Assembly: GCA_032690845.1 (NCBI GenBank)
Contig: CM064421.1
Span: 40,476,963-40,540,962 of the forward strand
Source of the DNA: Eleusine coracana subsp. coracana
Lineage: Eukaryota > Streptophyta > Magnoliopsida > Poales > Poaceae
DNA length: 64,000 nucleotides
Direction: 5' to 3'
A model generated the notes under the pieces. The model was not told the origin of the DNA and made no database searches. It was given only the letters and a program-made list of their open reading frames with translations. This document shows, piece after piece, positions 48,112-60,759 of this stretch; within the stretch, counting starts at the first letter, position 1; every line of letters begins with the position of its first letter. The position numbers and the translations under genes are program-made.

Positions 48112-48370
48112 TACCTTACCCTGTGTGTGTAATTATTGCAAATCTCACGTTTTTCTCTCCGTCAGGCGTCAGTAAGGTACAATACGTGTACATGCAGTTC
48201 TGAGTTTTCTTTACCTTGCCATGTGTGCAACCGCAAACCTCACATTTTTTCTCCGCCAGTCCAGTACAGTCCAGGTACCTACAGTGTTTAGTGACCTTTA
48301 CTTGCCCTGTATGCAAGTGTAAGGATCCGAATCTCACATTTTTTTTTTCTCTTTCTGTTTAGTCTAGCAC
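48112..48370. repeat. Three diverged tandem copies of an 85-100-bp unit
   Basis: Copies begin near 48112, 48211 and 48296. Each contains (T/C)TACCTTGCC-TGTGTGCAA, then (A/C)TCTCACATTTTTTCTC and a GTCCAGTACAG-like block. Identity between copies is moderate, so the array is old. Confidence 0.6.
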
Positions 48371-48529
48371 AGTGGAATCAGCGAGAGGCAGCCGGATAGA
48401 GATTCGGATGGACACGGCAAGGGTACGCGGGGGAATGGGGAAGGCCGCAGCCAGACATATGGATTTGGGGCGACACCTTTGACCAGGGTGTAGGATGACT
48501 GGGTGATTGGCTATAGGTCTTATGGTCTT

Positions 48530-48936
48530 ATGGATAAAAATTGAGAAATTTTACTATTCAAAATACTGGCTGGCTAGTAGTTTTGATCTTATGGATAAAA
48601 ATTGAGAAGTTTTACTGTCTAAAATATTGACCAGTAGCCAGTAGTTTAAGAGTAATTTTATAATTATATTTTAATTAATAAATTTATATTTATTTTCATA
48701 ATAGAATATTAAGTATATCAAATTATTAAAATATTAGTTTATCTTTTAAAAAATAAAAACATTAGTTATTAATCAGATTGTTATTGTAATTTTATTTATA
48801 ATAATAAAAATTAATTATTATAAATCTATAACTCTTATTTTTTCCGATATTGCTCTTAAATTGAGAAACTATTAGCCAGTAGTTATGATTTTAGATTATG
48901 AAATCTAGAAACTACTGATCAGAATTTTGTATAGTA
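48530..48936. mobile_element. AT-rich MITE, copy 1, with duplicated end
   Basis: The body (AATAAATTTATATTTATTTTCATAATAGAATATTAAG) is nearly identical to that at 60404-60758. The right end is the complement of TACTATACAAAATTCTGATC. The left end is present twice in tandem, 48530-48590 and 48591-48650, each starting ATGGATAAAAATTGAGAA. The class is not determined. Confidence 0.65.
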
Positions 48937-49165
48937 AGGATCCGTTTGGCTGAGTGAATCGATTCAGATTCAAGGCTGAATCACCTGAATCACTTCCAAA
49001 CAGCAAAAATATGAAATATTTCAGGATGAAGCACTTGAAACGTTTCAAATTTTTTACACTATCAACCTGAATAACCTAAAATAGTGTTTCACCTGATTCA
49101 AAAATCACTTAATTCATTTTGCTTCAAGAATCTGAATTCAAGATTTTTACCAAATGTTTCCAGAA
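48937..49165. repeat. Possible second MITE abutting copy 1
   Basis: Starts GGATCCGTTTGGCTGAGTG and contains several inverted GATTCAGGTGAA / CACCTGAATCAC blocks; the right end has CCAAATGTTTCC in inverted sense. No clean target duplication was found. Confidence 0.35.
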
Positions 49166-49850
49166 AAAAACTCTTCTAAAAATTCAGTTTCAACTTTCAA
49201 GATTCTCGGAGAGGGGGGCGCCTCTGGTGTTTGCATGCGAACTGAAAGTTTCAGGTTGGTCGTTTCATGGCGTGTGTTACAGTGTTTGGTACTTTGATCC
49301 TGTGGGCTAGAGTACAGAGCTAATTTCGCAGAGCACACCTTGTGTTTACCAATATGAAGGCAAGGCAGCAATCTACAAATCCTTTAGATTACTTTCGCTG
49401 TGGACAAACCGGTCTGCCCGTTTACGGGATGGTCTTCTGATGAACCATATACAACTTGGCTCTCTGCCACTCTACCATGATCGTGCGTTGCTGCTAAAAG
49501 GTAGCTAGGGTGCTGAGTATTTCGAGGTTCTAGACTTCTAGTGCATTTCATGTCATTCCATTTGGTTACCCTTTGTTCCCTTTTTGTTTTCTCTTCTTTA
49601 GACACTTCCCGTTATTCAAGGTGGGAAAAACTAAAAGGGGCAAATCCTCTTGGTCTCCCCACTAGTGTAGCCTCTGTCCCTTCATCACTCTTTCCAAGGA
49701 GAAATATGAAAAGAGGACTACTATCTCATCCGTGTCCAATAATATTTCCTCTTTTAGATTTTTCAAACAAATTTCAGGACAATGCCGAGTAGTCATACAG
49801 TGGTATTTACAATAACATGGAGCAAAACACCTCAACGCACACAAATTTAA

Positions 49851-50366
49851 GGGCAAATTCCTTATCAACCACTAAAAAAAACTTCAAGTTCCTTATCAAC
49901 CACTCAAAATTTTAAAGTTTCTTATTAACCATCGATCTTATCTTTTGTATCTTATTCACCACTATCATCACTTATTAGTGTTAAATAGAATAAGAAAAGA
50001 CTAACTTGCCCTTATTGTTATTTTTATACTAAAGTTTTCTTATTAACCATTTTAGTGCATATGCAAAAGTCAGTTTTCATATCTATATTTTCAAGAGAAA
50101 AAAACATGATCAGACATATAGTAATATTTTTTAAGGTATATAAAATTATAATATTGATATTTTTCAAATAAGGGAGCACATTTAATGTCGTCTATATTTA
50201 CAAAAAGGGCAAAATTGTCTTTTCCCCTTCCATTTAACACCATAAAGTAATGATAGTGGTGAATAAGGAACAAAAAATAAGACCAATGGCTAATAAGGAA
50301 CTTCAAAATTTTAAGTGGTTGGTAAGGAACTTGAAGTTTTTTGAGTGATTAATAAGGAATTTGCCC
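49851..50366. mobile_element. Mutator-like MITE with long inverted repeats (516 bp)
   Basis: The ends are GGGCAAATTCC and its exact inverse GGAATTTGCCC. The inverted repeats stay similar for about 165 bases per side, with CCTTATCAACCACT-type blocks. The flanks are 9-base direct repeats with one mismatch (CAAATTTAA at 49842-49850, CAAATTCAA at 50367-50375), which fits the Mutator superfamily. There is no transposase frame. Confidence 0.85.
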
Positions 50367-50375
50367 CAAATTCAA

Positions 50376-53300
50376 CCGATTATCTATCTGTCCTATGTGT
50401 ACTTATTAATATCTTTTTGTGTGTGTGAGCTTTGACGGCTTGTCCGTTTCATTGTTTATCTTCTTCATATCTGATGTTGTGCTGCCGTATTTTCGCAGTG
50501 CTACGTGAAACCATTAAGCGTAATTAAACTATGTATCTAAGAGCACTAACTTCCTATTAGTGCCGGCATGATGTTAACCTACTAGCAGTTTTGAGTAAGC
50601 AAGGACGCAAATTATTTCAATGACAACAAGTTAGTGGTGCCTCTTTCTCGACTTGATTGGCTAGTGGATTACTACTGGAGTTCTTTGCCAATTCTGTTCC
50701 TTAACTCTGAGACAACTTGGAGCCACTTGTGTGCTAAGTCAAAAAGAAATGTACGTGCATATGGTACGGTGAAACAGCTGGGTTTTGGGTATCTACGTGC
50801 AAAGAAAGATCCATCTCAGAACGCATCAGTACATCACTGACTTTCTGTGACTGTTTGAACTATGAATGAGGATGCATTTCAAATCAAATAGGTAACGGTC
50901 AAAAACATCAACTGATGCTCATTCAACTTATCTCCAAAAGAGGCCCAAAAATTCTCCATAAATCAACGCGGTTAGATCCGACTACAATGAAGGGCTAGTG
51001 AGAATCAATCTACCCAAGTCGATTTCGATTCACTTTGGCTTAATTTTTCATCTTCATCAGTAGTAGAAGGAAAAAGAAGAAAGACATAAGAAAAAAGAAG
51101 ATTGTGCTTAATTCCACCTATAGACATGTTCACTACTGCTCTTTGGGCATTTGTCTGAATCATTTTGCTAAGTGTTCGCCTATGTGGTCATCTTTATGAA
51201 TCTTCATACAAGTTTGGCATTGAGTTTTGGAGCTACATGATACGAGAGTACCATAATAATGAAGGACAATATCTGGTTGTACTTCGTTATTTTTTTTCTT
51301 TTATAATCCAGAGTGCTTATAATATGGAGATGTACTCAGCTATAAATTATTATAATTTTTTTTCACCTAAAAAATATCAAACAATTAGATATTAGTAAAA
51401 AATTGGCTCCAACAAGACCCATAAACATCTTCCGTTAATTTAGTTCTCTCTAAATTCCTCTAATTTGTAGCTACAAACAGGAGAAGTTGGGCTTCCCAAT
51501 CCTCCTCCTCCCAAAAGAGAAGCAACGTTCTGGTGGCATCAAATACTGATGTGATCCAATTAAAACATTTTTTTGTCCAGTTTAAAGGAGAACTATGGGA
51601 ATAAAAAATAGCCCAATATTATTTAGATTGGTCCTAAAAAAATGGGGCCTTTATTTTTGTGTGTGTGTCTCTTGGAGATGCTCCGAGGGAGTACAGAGAG
51701 TTGTGCAGATGATCTCGGAAGGCAAAAACATTTTGTTATGGAGAATGCAAGCAAAATATGTACTGTTATGTGTATCTGAAAAAAAGAAGGATATGCTGCT
51801 AATGACAACATAACAGACCCACAAACCCCATCTCAAGTATTATTTCTATGATTGAGCAACGGTGTGCTTCAAGTTAACCAGAAGGTGTTGTTTAAAGTTG
51901 TTCTCCTGGTCTAATCTGTGTTTTATTATTAAAGGTGCGGCCACGTTCAATGTTAGTGAGAATAGTGTCACATCATGAAATTAAGGGAAGATCGAGGGAG
52001 GTAGACCTTTACACACACAAAAAAAAACTATTGATTAGTAACCAGGTGGTGGTGGAATTAAATGTTTCTCTTATGGGATAGTAGGACTCGACTCATCCAA
52101 CCATGGTAGACAGAACAACAGAAACTTAATTAGAAACATTGATGGGGACGCAATACTTCCAACAGATTTCCGTCATGTAATTCAACCATTCCTCGACGAT
52201 ACTCCTCAGCATTCTGCTACTCGCATTCTGCTCGTAACAATCGTTTGCAAATTAAAAAATTGTGATCGCTACAGGAACGAAAACTCTTTATATCATGCAT
52301 GCTATCCTTCTGTTGACTGTTTTGTCACCCTATCTCGGAGGGAAAAAAAAAAAAAGGAGAAACGAAAGGATGGAAACGCATGTGCAAAAGCTCTCTGCAA
52401 TGCGAGCCGCGTCATGACCAAATTAAGCAACTTTAGGAGACTAAATACCCTCTACAAATCTTGCACGTTACTTTTTGCCAAGCAATGTATGATCGAAATG
52501 AACGAGAAGGCAGGTTTACACAAAGCTACTTACGTGTGCTTACACTTGGCCATTATTCTTTTTAATGTATAGGAACAACATATTTTGCTTCAGATGAATT
52601 AGCATAACCATGCATATTTGGAAACTTCCATGTCGTCAAAGAACAGTAGCAGCAACGACTCAAATCTAAGGCCTAACAGACCTAACTCTGAACAAACTTG
52701 AGTGTAAGAATCAGTTAACTCACAACTTGTACACATGCGACCACCCATATATTATTTTGTTCTCTGTGCTGTTCAGCTAACCACGCATCAGAAGTGTTTT
52801 TCCTTTATCTTTTTTATAAGAACCATGCATTATTATATTACAAGTTACTAGAACCTTAGACGTCTCTTCATGAAAAGAGTCCTCACTACTAACGGAGATC
52901 AATCAGTGGTAGCTGTAAGGAACACGCCACGCCTAATGTTATTACTCGCATTTATCGCGTGGAAAATGAAATATATCACCGTTCCCGGTCACTAACACTC
53001 ACCTAACTAAACGTCATTGAACTGACTGCAATCGGCGATTGAGCGACACAACACCCCTGTGGTACCGTACTTGCGTGCGATCCGTCGCTCCTGATGACGA
53101 GCCAACAGAAGTGGCACAGTGAAGAGGTCCGTCGTGCAATGGACAACATCGATGATCTTACAAAACTTAGGTTACGTACGCAAGATTGATCGCTCCAGAT
53201 TATTGAAGTAGTGCTGATGGTGAATCTCTCTTCCAAGCGAAATGGAAGAGGGTCCGCACGTACGTACCTTTGGCCTGGAACGGCTACGGCGACGCACGTC

Positions 53301-55866
53301 CGGCCGGCGGGCGGCCTGCCTCCGTCGATCGGCTCGGCTGCTTACTTGATGTCGTGCTCCTGCCGTCGAGCTGCTGCTCACTTGCTTTGCTTGGCTGCTG
53401 GCTCCTCGGCTCTATAAATAGGCTCATGCAGGGCACAAAAAGGATACGCGCGTGTCCTTCCGGGCTGACGGCGGTCGCGCGTCGGCTCGAGGGCCCTGTG
53501 GATTCTTCGCTTCCTTGCTTGGTTCGGCAGCATGCGTGTCTCGTTATGGAGTCCAGGCCGGAGTCGCAATACCGAGCGGAAACGGATATTTTACTCGCGC
53601 GCCGCGTGGTCACCACATGCCCGCCGCTTGCCGCCGGAGCACCACGCAGCGCTAAGTTTCCGACGTGTCAGTGCACCATTGGGGAACCCTGGTGGGGCTA
53701 TGTGGCAGGGCCGTGCCAATCGGAGCGCGGCAATGTGCAGGGCGCGTGCTCCGGGTTTAGAAACGGAAGATATAGGTCACTAGCTAAGGAGAGGCCAGCA
53801 ATGGAAAGGATGCCCCACTTATCTGAGCCGTCATCACTTTCAGCTCCCGGTTTCCGCTTTCTACTATGGATCGGGTAGGAGGGGGTCCGTGGAATGATAT
53901 GGTGGAGGGAGGCGCACTCTCGTCTGTGCTGTGGCAATGTTAGGTTACGGCGCCCTCTCTGCCTTACGCGGGAGAGAGACGTGACTGTGAGGGAGCCAGT
54001 GTGCTGCACGCGCCGGAGTTTGTTTATTCCTCGGCGGGCCGGAGTTGATTAGCAGCACTACTTTGGAACCGCTTGATAAGTCGATCTGGCGATTATACCT
54101 TTTGGCCTGAATGGCTGCACTTGGCTCGCTTTTGGGCGGAGGCGCCATTCATGCCGCCGGATCAGCGGCTGCAGATTGGCCTCCGCTTTAGACCGTGTCC
54201 GTCCGACGATAATTTTTCTTTTTCCTAGAAAAGGAAAACCACACAGGCAAGCCCCATGGTTCTCTGTTCCAGAACAGCTAAACCGTGAAAGCGAATGCTC
54301 TGTAAACCAGTCATTACTATGCGCAACTGTTTTGTCCTTTTCATCTCTTCTCCTAGTTCCTACTGATTTTGATTTTCGCATCTCCTAAACGAGGTTGATT
54401 TTATACTCATAGGCCAAATAAGTATCTAATCTAATACATGTGTGAGTTTTTTTTTCTGAAATTTTTTAAACTTCTAAACATGTTTTCTTACGAGGGTTTA
54501 TTTGACAGTTATCCCACAGAGAAGATAGATATTTTTCAAGTCGAGTAGTTTCTTCCTGTCATGTACGGGGGTAACGGCCTGTTCTTCATGTGATTGATTG
54601 CTCTTTACATCTGCTAGCTCACCGACCGCAGGAAAAAAAAAAGCGAATGGGTGCTGACATATAGCGCATGAATGAAGAAGGGATCGATGCTGCGAAAAAC
54701 TTGAAGGACAGGGAAGCATGGTATACTTTATCTGGAGAAGAAAAGCAGTTCCATTGTCGTGTTATGTGGTTCAAGAAGTGTGAACTTTGTTACGTGAAGT
54801 GACCTCCTTTACACCCCTGTCAAAAAGTAATGCCCACTTTTACGAGGTGGGTTATTTTTTTTGGTCTGCATGGCTGCGATTTGCCGAGAGAAAGCATTGC
54901 CAAAAAGCCCACGCGAAGGTGCAGACGCATGGTCGGAGGAAATCTTCTGTGATTTCTCATTGCTTGTTTCGCTCACTTTTTTACCTGACGCATTTGATCA
55001 TGCGCGTGCCCTCCCTTAGGTCGATCGTTTTCTTCATGATGATGGGTTCGTTTTGGAGGAATTGGACAAAGAAAGCTCTCGATCTTTCGCTGTTTCAGAG
55101 TTGATTAGCTGTAACTGAAAATCCATCCGGCATATTCCTTCAGAAAAAAGGGAAACAAATTCTTACTTGTGGGGACAACCAGAGTGGGATTGTCAATGGC
55201 CTTCTTCTCTAGCGTTCATACATGGGCCTGTCTCTTTTTGTTTGAGTTTTTATTACGTTTTTGAGAGGATGGATATTTGGGCTCTGATACCGGAATGACC
55301 ACAAACATTTAGGAAATGTTATGGGCTTAGATTTGACCATGGCCGTGGCCCGTGGCGGGTAGGAGTAATGGGCCACCGTCCACCAATTGTTCTTGACATG
55401 TAGCATGACGCGGATAATAATCAACAAGGCGTTCATGCTTTCTTCCCTAAATAAAAAAACTAAAATAAAATAAAACGTTCATACTTTCCTCCACTAAGCC
55501 AAAAGTACGAGAGAAAGGGTCTATTTATTACGCTCCAAAATTGTTTCCAAACAAATTGATTAGTCCAAATATACATCTACTACTTGAAATTGAAACAAAG
55601 CCTGCATATATTTTGGCATACAAACTTCAGTAGCGGGACCCAACGTAGGAGAGCTCTCGTGGCCCTCATGTCATCGGTTACTCGAGGCCCAGCCTGAGTG
55701 CCGTACCATCAGGATCGTAACAGCGGCTGTCCGCCGCACATCTTGCAAGGAACTCGAGAGTTATACACAGCCGATTTCCTCTGATGAGAACTGAACATGT
55801 TTTCGCCCCTTCCTCTCCGCCACAATTACTGGATCCATCACTTTAGCCCAAGCTCTTCAGCTTCGT
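50376..55866. other. Gene-free region between repeats and polygalacturonase
   Basis: Mostly AT-rich, with a GC-rich island at 53000-54180. Frames at 50634-50840, 53270-53878 and 54787-55104 match nothing I know. A core-promoter-like TATA box stands in the island. No gene is supported. Confidence 0.45.
53412..53421 (+). promoter_or_regulatory. Isolated TATA box in GC-rich island
   Basis: CTATAAATAG stands in GC-rich sequence, a strong core-promoter match. The first ATG about 120 bases downstream (53532) opens an 83-codon frame without recognisable content, so the product, if any, is unknown. Confidence 0.35.
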
Positions 55867-58372
55867 ATGGGTCCCCGGAAGCTTCTTCTAGCCTCCGTTG
55901 TCGCCATGTCGTTCTTTCTGTACATGCTCCACCTCGCCAGTTCAGAGGAAGTCTTCGCCGACTCTGCTGACGGCCCAACAGCAGAAAATCCAGGCGAGCC
56001 GTGGCTCAGCCCGGGGCCGCAACCGTGGGTCGTCGACGTCGACGACTACGGCGCCGCGGCTGCCAACGGCGACGACACAGAGGTGAAAACGAAATTAGTG
56101 TGTTGCGATTGCTCTTGCGGTGCCTGTTCTGAACTTCTGATGATGCTTACGCGGGACAGGCGTTTCTTGAGGCGTGGAGAGATGCTTGCAACTCCTCTGA
56201 AAACCCGTCCACCTTCCTCGTGCCCGAGGGGAAGACCTACCAGCTAATGCCTGTGAGCTTCCATGGCCCCTGCAGAGCCGCCTCGAACACCGCAATGGTG
56301 AGGCTAATCATCAACGCTAGTTTAATTAACTGCTACTACTACATATCGATGTGTAAATTTGTTCATTTTCCTGTTTGGATCGTGTTATCTGCGAGCGACG
56401 ACCAGATAAGGGGAACACTGGAGGCTCCGTCCAACCGGTCGGTCTGGCTCGACCGCGGCCTGCAGGAATGGATCACCTTCGAGGGCGTCGATCGCCTCCA
56501 TGTGCTGGGAGGTGGGACGCTCAATGGGAACGGGCAGCAGTGGTGGAACAACTCGTGCAAGGTCAACAAATCAATGGTACAGTACTTGTCACTGCACCGA
56601 ATTAAGAAAAATCTTTGTATTTCCAGCTTCTGAATTCCCCTTCCTTTTTTTTTTCTTTTCATTCGATCAGCGATGCGTCACCGGCCCGACGGTACCTCCT
56701 TGATCGACGACCCGGCATTTCTTCGCGCCTGATGTTTACGTGAGCCGTGATTTTCAGCTGGCGACTTGCAGGCGCTCTACTTCAGAAGATGCACTCACCT
56801 GATCGTGGAGGACCTGGAGGTGAGAGACAGCATGCAGATGCACGTCGCGATCGCCTACTCCTGGAACGTGCTCGTGTCGAAGCTGTTCATCACAGCGCCG
56901 GGATGGAGCCCCAACACCGACGGCATCCATGTCTCCAACAGCAAGGAGGTGGCCATAAGTGACTGCGCCATCAGCACAGGTGGTTTCTGTCTTGTCTCGT
57001 CATGCACCAATCTCTGCATAGGAAGATTTTGTAATCAGATTCATTTTCCTAACATTCAGTAACCACTGTGATTAAATAAATCATTTTCCGTTGTCCTTTT
57101 TGAATTAGCGCAGGTGATGATTGTATAGCCATTGTGACTGGTTCCATGTTTGTACGGATTACTGGCATATCTTGTGGACCGGGTCATGGAATAAGGTACT
57201 CTTGCCGTACATGGCTGCAATTATATGCTAGACATTGCGCTTTGATCATCGAAAATTAGGCTTCAGTTTTAAGTTTTCTTTTTGCGTGTAGGCTTCAGTT
57301 TTAACTGTAGTCATTCATATTTCAAATACGGCATTTTCTGTACTACTACTCGACAAGCTGTACAAAGGGTTCTGACTTTCTGATGTTTTCCTGGCATTGC
57401 TCGCTGCTGTAGCATTGGTAGCCTAGGCGCAAACAACTCATGGGCCCATGTCTCTGACGTGCTCGTGGAGAAGGCCACGCTGCTGGGCACCACCAACGGT
57501 GTGCGGATCAAAACTTGGCAGGTAATGCATGGCCTTCTCGCTGAGTGGCATGGAAACTTGGACAATCCTAGCCTTTTCTTCTTTGAATTTTGAGGAAAAG
57601 CTTTTAGGGCCCGGTACATCCCGCAATCGACACTACTACAAAGCCTTCTGCTCCTCTGTTTCTTTCTACGATGCCCATGTTCCTCTGTTTCCTACGAGCC
57701 TTGTTGACTGTAGTTCTGATTTCTGAATCAACCAGTACAGTGGGGCTTTGACATACAATACTGTATTTTGTAGAAATCTATGCATGTCTACTGCTTTTTT
57801 CTGATGTCTGAGCATGTACTGTATATCAGACAGATTTACAAGTATATTATTGTCATTTTCCTTCGTGGGACTAAACATAGCATCAACACAGTACTTCAAG
57901 AAACAATACCATTTGATGATGCTTTTCTTGATTCCATTAACAGGGAGGGCATGGCTACGCTGAAAGGATTACATTTCAAGATATAACGATGCACAATGTC
58001 ACTAACCCGGTACTGATCGATCAGAATTACTGTGACTCAAAAACGCCATGTCAAGAGCAGGTACCTCTTTGATGAATATTTAGGCCTCTGAAACCAACAT
58101 TTTTTTTTGACGTTTTTGGTTACATACTTTGTACCTTGTTGTAGGAATCAGCTGTTGCTGTAAGTAATATACGGTACAAAAACATACGCGGAACCAGTGC
58201 TTCAAAAGTCGCCGTCAAATTTGTTTGCAGCGAAGCTGTTCATTGCGACGGCATAGTGATGCAAGATATTTATCTGGTCGGAGACAGTAGCTACGCTACG
58301 TGTTCCTATACAAAGGCCACAGTTGCGCAGCTAGGGTATAATTTCCCTTTTTGCAGCAGGGACATAGAGTAG
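55867..58372 (+). CDS. GH28 polygalacturonase
   Basis: Hydrolyses alpha-1,4 bonds of homogalacturonan in the cell wall. Exons are 55867-56082, 56160-56297, 56406-56576, 56671-56691, 56772-56979, 57114-57195, 57413-57521, 57944-58060 and 58145-58372, giving 429 residues. Residues 1-26 are a hydrophobic signal peptide. All four GH28 motifs are present: SPNTDGIHV, GDDCIAI, GPGHGISIGSLG and VRIKTWQ; these include the catalytic Asp residues and the substrate-binding RIK. Conserved cysteines in the C-terminal part (NYCDSKTPCQEQ) are also intact, so the enzyme is probably active. Exon 4 is only 21 bases (RCVTGPT). Secretion to the apoplast is expected. Endo versus exo action cannot be decided from the motifs. 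I recall a polygalacturonase near OsFRDL1 in rice. Confidence 0.93.
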
Positions 58373-60400
58373 TACTAGAATAGAGTTGACACCGTATTAC
58401 GTGTTTTTTTTTCCCGGAAGCACAATGTATATGTGCCATTCAGAGCCTCACTGGAATACAACAGGAGTCTTGACACATGAAAGTTTTTTTAGTGGAGAAC
58501 GGTAGAATCTCTTGGAATAGTGTGAAGGTGAGAGAGAAACACAATCCTGTAAAACATGAGGCTGATACTCAATATGGTTAGAATCCTTCAAATTTTGAGC
58601 TGTATTTTTATACTCAATATGGTTTTTATTCTTTATTTTCTGTCAAGCAAAGCCAACATGTAAAGAGAGTCTCGGTCATTTGCTCTTTCTAATTTACATT
58701 TGTGGAATCAAACACCAACGGGTACAAGCACATGTGCACCCAATCACGCGCGCGGACTATTTAGCGGTACTACCGAAAGGGCTAGTACGCTGTACTCTGC
58801 ACATTTGTTCCTGCGTGAACGAGAAAGGGAAGTTTTGAACAAAAAAAGTCTGCTGCCGCAGTTCACTCGGGTGCAGTGGTGGGTAACTCTTGGACTTTCC
58901 GAGAGAGTTTCAAACTCTTGGACTTCCTTCTTTTTTAATTTGTAAAGCCCAAATTTAAGAAGGTGAAGAAAAACTTTGCAACCACAAGGACATTACAAAA
59001 AAAATAATTTCGTCGCGAGATAGAGTAATCATTAGGCACACGGCACACCTGTTGTCGTGTGATCGTGTTGCGCGTGATGAATAACGACGATGAGACCAGG
59101 ATTTCGCATCCGATCCGGCCCGATCTCTAGGCTTGTCGTGGCAGAGGCAGCCGCCGTCGTCGCCTTCCGACGAGCCCGGGGTGACGGCTCAAGGTAACGT
59201 ACCACTTCAAATTTGCGCCTGACTCACCACCTGTCACTGGCGTACAATTGACGGACCCCCTGTCTGCTGCTGTTGGCTGTAGCCGTCATATCCTCCTCCA
59301 CTGCCTGCCCGCCAATTCAAACCGGCTGCTGTTCTCCACGCATGCGTCCAACTCCGAGTCACCAGACCAGCCAACGAACCGAGCCCATAGCCAACTCCCG
59401 GGGGACCGTCGTCTGGTCGTCACAGAGCCTGAGCGAGAGAGAGAGAGAGAGAGAGAGCAAGAGTTGCCACGTCCGCAGCGCCACGCCGTTTTTGAAACTT
59501 GACCTCGGTTCGTGGTCGTGGCTCGCCGCGTGGGCCGAGACGACACGGCCCCGCATGTCACTCGCGGCGTCGCGGAACGGTGCTCGTCAACTGTGTGGCC
59601 TGGGAGCTCGGTTTAGAAATTGGTGACGGGTCCCACCCACGCCCACGCCGGAGTTTAACCGCAGGCGCGCGCAGCCTTGCATTGCAGAGGTCTCTCTGCT
59701 TCTGGGCTCCCCCTGGCGCCTGCACCTGCGTCCTGTCCTGCCGCTGCATGGCCCGGAGCGCGCAGGCAGGAGGATGGATGGATGGGGTTCACGAGCCACG
59801 TCGAGCGGCGCGGGCGGGTAATAAGTCACTGCGGCTGGCTGAACTGAACCCATCCGGTCGCGTCACATGCATGGAGCGCTGTGCGGCGCGCGCGCATCGT
59901 CATCACGGTCATTCACGGACCTCGTAGAGTCAGAGTACCGGCCGGCCTCCCAGGGGAGTCTACGGGTAGGCTCAGTGTGGCAGGATGTTTCCCTTTTCCG
60001 CTGTGGCACGGCCCGATGTGCTGAATGAATGTGCGTGATTGTTCCGGTTCCTTTTTCAAGGTTCCGCTGCGTTGCGTGTCAGCGTATGCTATACGTACTG
60101 GTTCAGGAAATGGTCTGGGCGACGTAACAAAATGACAAACAGTAGTATGTTTCTGGTGACGCGTAAATTAGGTGGCGCTATATAGTTGGCATAAGATAAA
60201 TGGTGCCATGTAAATCTGCAAGCAAAATACTCGCTGCTTATGCACTGCACTGAATAAGCAGATGCACCATAATTTGACATGTACCACAGCAGAGACGAAA
60301 GCATGAGGTTCAACTTCGCTAATTAGACACTGAAATCGCTGTAAGTGCCGCTAATGTGATTTCGTAACGAAATTAACTAGAGGATTTAGTTCCAAAAAAA
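58373..60400. other. Gene-free spacer after polygalacturonase
   Basis: 3' UTR of the polygalacturonase, then AT-rich sequence, then a GC-rich stretch at 59050-59960 with a (GA)n run (59426-59456). Frames on both strands in the GC-rich part conflict with one another and match no family I know. Confidence 0.45.
59426..59456. repeat. (GA)n microsatellite
   Basis: About fourteen GA units in GC-rich intergenic sequence. Confidence 0.8.
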
Positions 60401-60403
60401 AAG

Positions 60404-60758
60404 GAGTGTTACTATCCAAAATACTAGCCAATAGTTTTGAAAAACTACAGGACAGTTATTTAAGGGTAATTTCGTAATTGTATTATTAATTAATAAATTT
60501 ATATTTATTTTCATAATAGAATATTAAGTCTACGAAATTAGTAAAACATTATTTTATCTTATAAAACATAAAACATTAGTTATTAATCAAATTATTAATG
60601 TAACTTTATTTATAACAATAAAAACTAATTACTATAAATCTACTACTCTTATTTTTCTCCTCAAATTGAGAAATTACTGGATAGTAGTTGTGATTTTAGA
60701 TTATAAAATCTATACCGTTAGATCAAACTACTGGTCAGTATTTTGGACAGTAAAACTC
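60404..60758. mobile_element. AT-rich MITE, copy 2
   Basis: Inverted ends are GTGTTACTATCCAAAATACT and the complement of GTTTTACTGTCCAAAATACT. The body is closely similar to 48600-48936, including AATAAATTTATATTTATTTTC. The target duplication is unclear. Confidence 0.7.
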
Positions 60759-60759
60759 T

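Noticed and set aside
53270..53878. 202-codon + frame
   Set aside because: GC-rich island with competing frames; no domain, no splice evidence.
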